From contig CACXEB010000415.1 of the NCBI GenBank assembly GCA_902766515.1, positions 1 to 7,664 on the forward strand: a stretch of 7,664 nt of DNA. The letters run 5' to 3'. Below the pieces are notes generated by a model that saw only the letters and a list, made by a program, of their open reading frames with translations, was not told the origin of the DNA and made no database searches. Source of the DNA: an uncultured Eubacteriales bacterium (GTDB taxonomy: Bacteria > Bacillota_A > Clostridia > Christensenellales > Aristaeellaceae). The translations under genes and the position numbers were made by a program. This document shows positions 6,726-7,664 of this stretch, in pieces (the stretch's first letter is position 1; each line of letters opens with the position of its first letter).

Positions 6726-7664
6726 TTACTCCTTTTCGAGCCGGAGGACAAAGCCTTCTTCGAAAGGCCGGCGCTCCGGCAGGCGAAGCGTCATCATTTC
6801 GCTGTTTCTTTCGATGCCGATGCCGCTGTCAGCGCCCAGCATCCGGACGGAGCGCACGCCGCCCAGCGCGCCGCCTTCGCGCAGCGCGCGCAGGCGCAGG
6901 GTGTTGTCCCGGGGATGGCCGAAGCCGATCACGTACACGGCCCGGTCGGTCTGCGTATAGCGCACGTCATCGCCGGTCAGGCGGTACTGGCCGCTCTCGA
7001 TGGCCAGGCCGTCCTTCATCTGCTGCTTGACGCGCTCCACGTTGTAGTCTTCGTTCGTGCCGACGGTGACGCCTTCGCCGGCCACCGCGAAGGGCCGGGT
7101 GCAGTAGATCGCCTCGCCGTTGACGCGCAGCCATTCGCCGATGCGGGTCAGCTCGCGGACCGCGTCGGGATGGAAGGTGCCGTCCTCCTGCGGACCGACG
7201 TTCAGGACCAGGCAGCCGTTCTTGGCGGTCACGTCGGCGATCTGCTGGATGATCCTGCCGGCCGGCTTGTACTTGGGCTCCTGGACGATGCACCAGGTGA
7301 TCCTGTCCTCCAGCCGGTCATCCGTCTGCCAGAAGAACGGCTGCTGGTCGGCAAACCGGCCGCACTCCACGTCAAACACGCCCAGACCCTTGGGAAAATC
7401 CTCCTGCTTGTAGGTGATGATGCCCTCCGGCACGGCGTCGTAGTAGCACCGGGCGGCTTCATAGCGGTATTCCTCCGGCAGGATCAGCACGCGGCCGTCA
7501 AAGTACAGCACGTCGGGCCGGTACTGCACGGCGACCTCCCGGATCTTTTCGAGCCAGGTATCGCAGAACTTCTTATCCGGCATCCGGTACGGGATGTAGC
7601 GGTTGGTTTCCAGCGGCAGGGCGGGGCCGTAATAGATCTCGTTCGCGGGATCGTAGACGTCCGC
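6726..7664 (-). CDS. GH29 alpha-L-fucosidase, C-terminal part (5' end outside window)
   Basis: Retaining exo-alpha-L-fucosidase that releases terminal L-fucose from oligosaccharides. The frame is open to the window edge: 27 codons precede the first internal Met (7583) and read in-family (VYDPANEIYYGP), so the true start is upstream and 312 residues are visible. The first ~205 residues are the end of the GH29 TIM barrel. They include PDVLYFDG, whose Asp56 (of the visible fragment, codon 7497-7499) sits at the family nucleophile position, and FDVECGR, whose Glu100 aligns by eye with the Thermotoga enzyme's acid/base. NVGPQEDG (155-162) and GEWLRVNGEAIY (176-187) are GH29 hallmarks. The last ~100 residues look like the usual C-terminal beta-sandwich. 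The variant YFDG instead of WFDG occurs in part of the family. The stop codon lies 6 nt before the GH2 start, and the last codons carry that gene's ribosome binding site, so the two are probably co-transcribed and coupled. The family call is firm; linkage specificity and the presence of a signal peptide cannot be judged. Confidence 0.93.
   Translation of the reverse strand, partial: ADVYDPANEIYYGPALPLETNRYIPYRMPDKKFCDTWLEKIREVAVQYRPDVLYFDGRVLILPEEYRYEAARCYYDAVPEGIITYKQEDFPKGLGVFDVECGRFADQQPFFWQTDDRLEDRITWCIVQEPKYKPAGRIIQQIADVTAKNGCLVLNVGPQEDGTFHPDAVRELTRIGEWLRVNGEAIYCTRPFAVAGEGVTVGTNEDYNVERVKQQMKDGLAIESGQYRLTGDDVRYTQTDRAVYVIGFGHPRDNTLRLRALREGGALGGVRSVRMLGADSGIGIERNSEMMTLRLPERRPFEEGFVLRLEKE
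6729..6734 (-). promoter_or_regulatory. Shine-Dalgarno site for the GH2 gene
   Basis: AAGGAG ends 9 nt before the ATG at 6719. It lies inside the last two sense codons of the fucosidase gene (AAG GAG), directly before its TAA stop. This supports the 6719 start and suggests that ribosomes finishing the fucosidase feed the GH2 gene. Confidence 0.8.

Overview
The window is a compact carbohydrate-degradation locus with five genes, all on the minus strand, so it reads from high to low coordinates. In transcription order they are: a GH29 alpha-L-fucosidase (5' end off the window), a GH2 beta-galactosidase-type enzyme, a LacI-family repressor, a GH42 beta-galactosidase, and a GH78 alpha-L-rhamnosidase (3' end off the window). 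Coding density is almost total. The gaps are 6, 40 and 11 nt, and the last two genes overlap by 4 nt (ATGA). This suggests one polycistronic transcript whose promoter and terminator both lie outside the window.

The DNA is GC-rich, with G/C-ending codons. The start sites carry strong purine-rich Shine-Dalgarno sequences (AAGGAG, AAGGGGG, GGGAGG), and the protein families are typical of anaerobic gut Bacillota (Clostridia-like). A high-GC gut clostridial lineage is the best guess, but this is inference from style and not a taxonomic marker.

Region by region: 6726-7664 is the C-terminal part of the fucosidase. 4428-6719 is the GH2 enzyme, with both catalytic glutamates and the DUF4982 and C5 accessory domains. 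4388-4427 is a 40-nt gap holding the repressor's ribosome binding site. 3374-4387 is the LacI-type regulator. 1326-3362 is the GH42 enzyme, with its catalytic pair and Zn-type cysteine cluster. 1-1329 is the N-terminal half of the GH78 enzyme; this frame has no stop inside the window.

Together the enzymes would remove terminal alpha-L-fucose, beta-galactose and alpha-L-rhamnose from oligosaccharides. The three enzymes with visible N-termini (GH2, GH42, GH78) lack signal peptides, so this probably happens in the cytoplasm after import by a transporter encoded elsewhere. The sugar combination fits plant material such as rhamnogalacturonan I or arabinogalactan side chains, or a rhamnose-containing microbial glycan, but the substrate cannot be read from the sequence. 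I see no RNA gene, mobile element, CRISPR array or phage gene. I found no clearly new biological system. The points most worth checking are the embedded repressor with an unusual short hinge, the near-duplicate translation start shared by the repressor and GH42 genes, and the enzyme combination itself.
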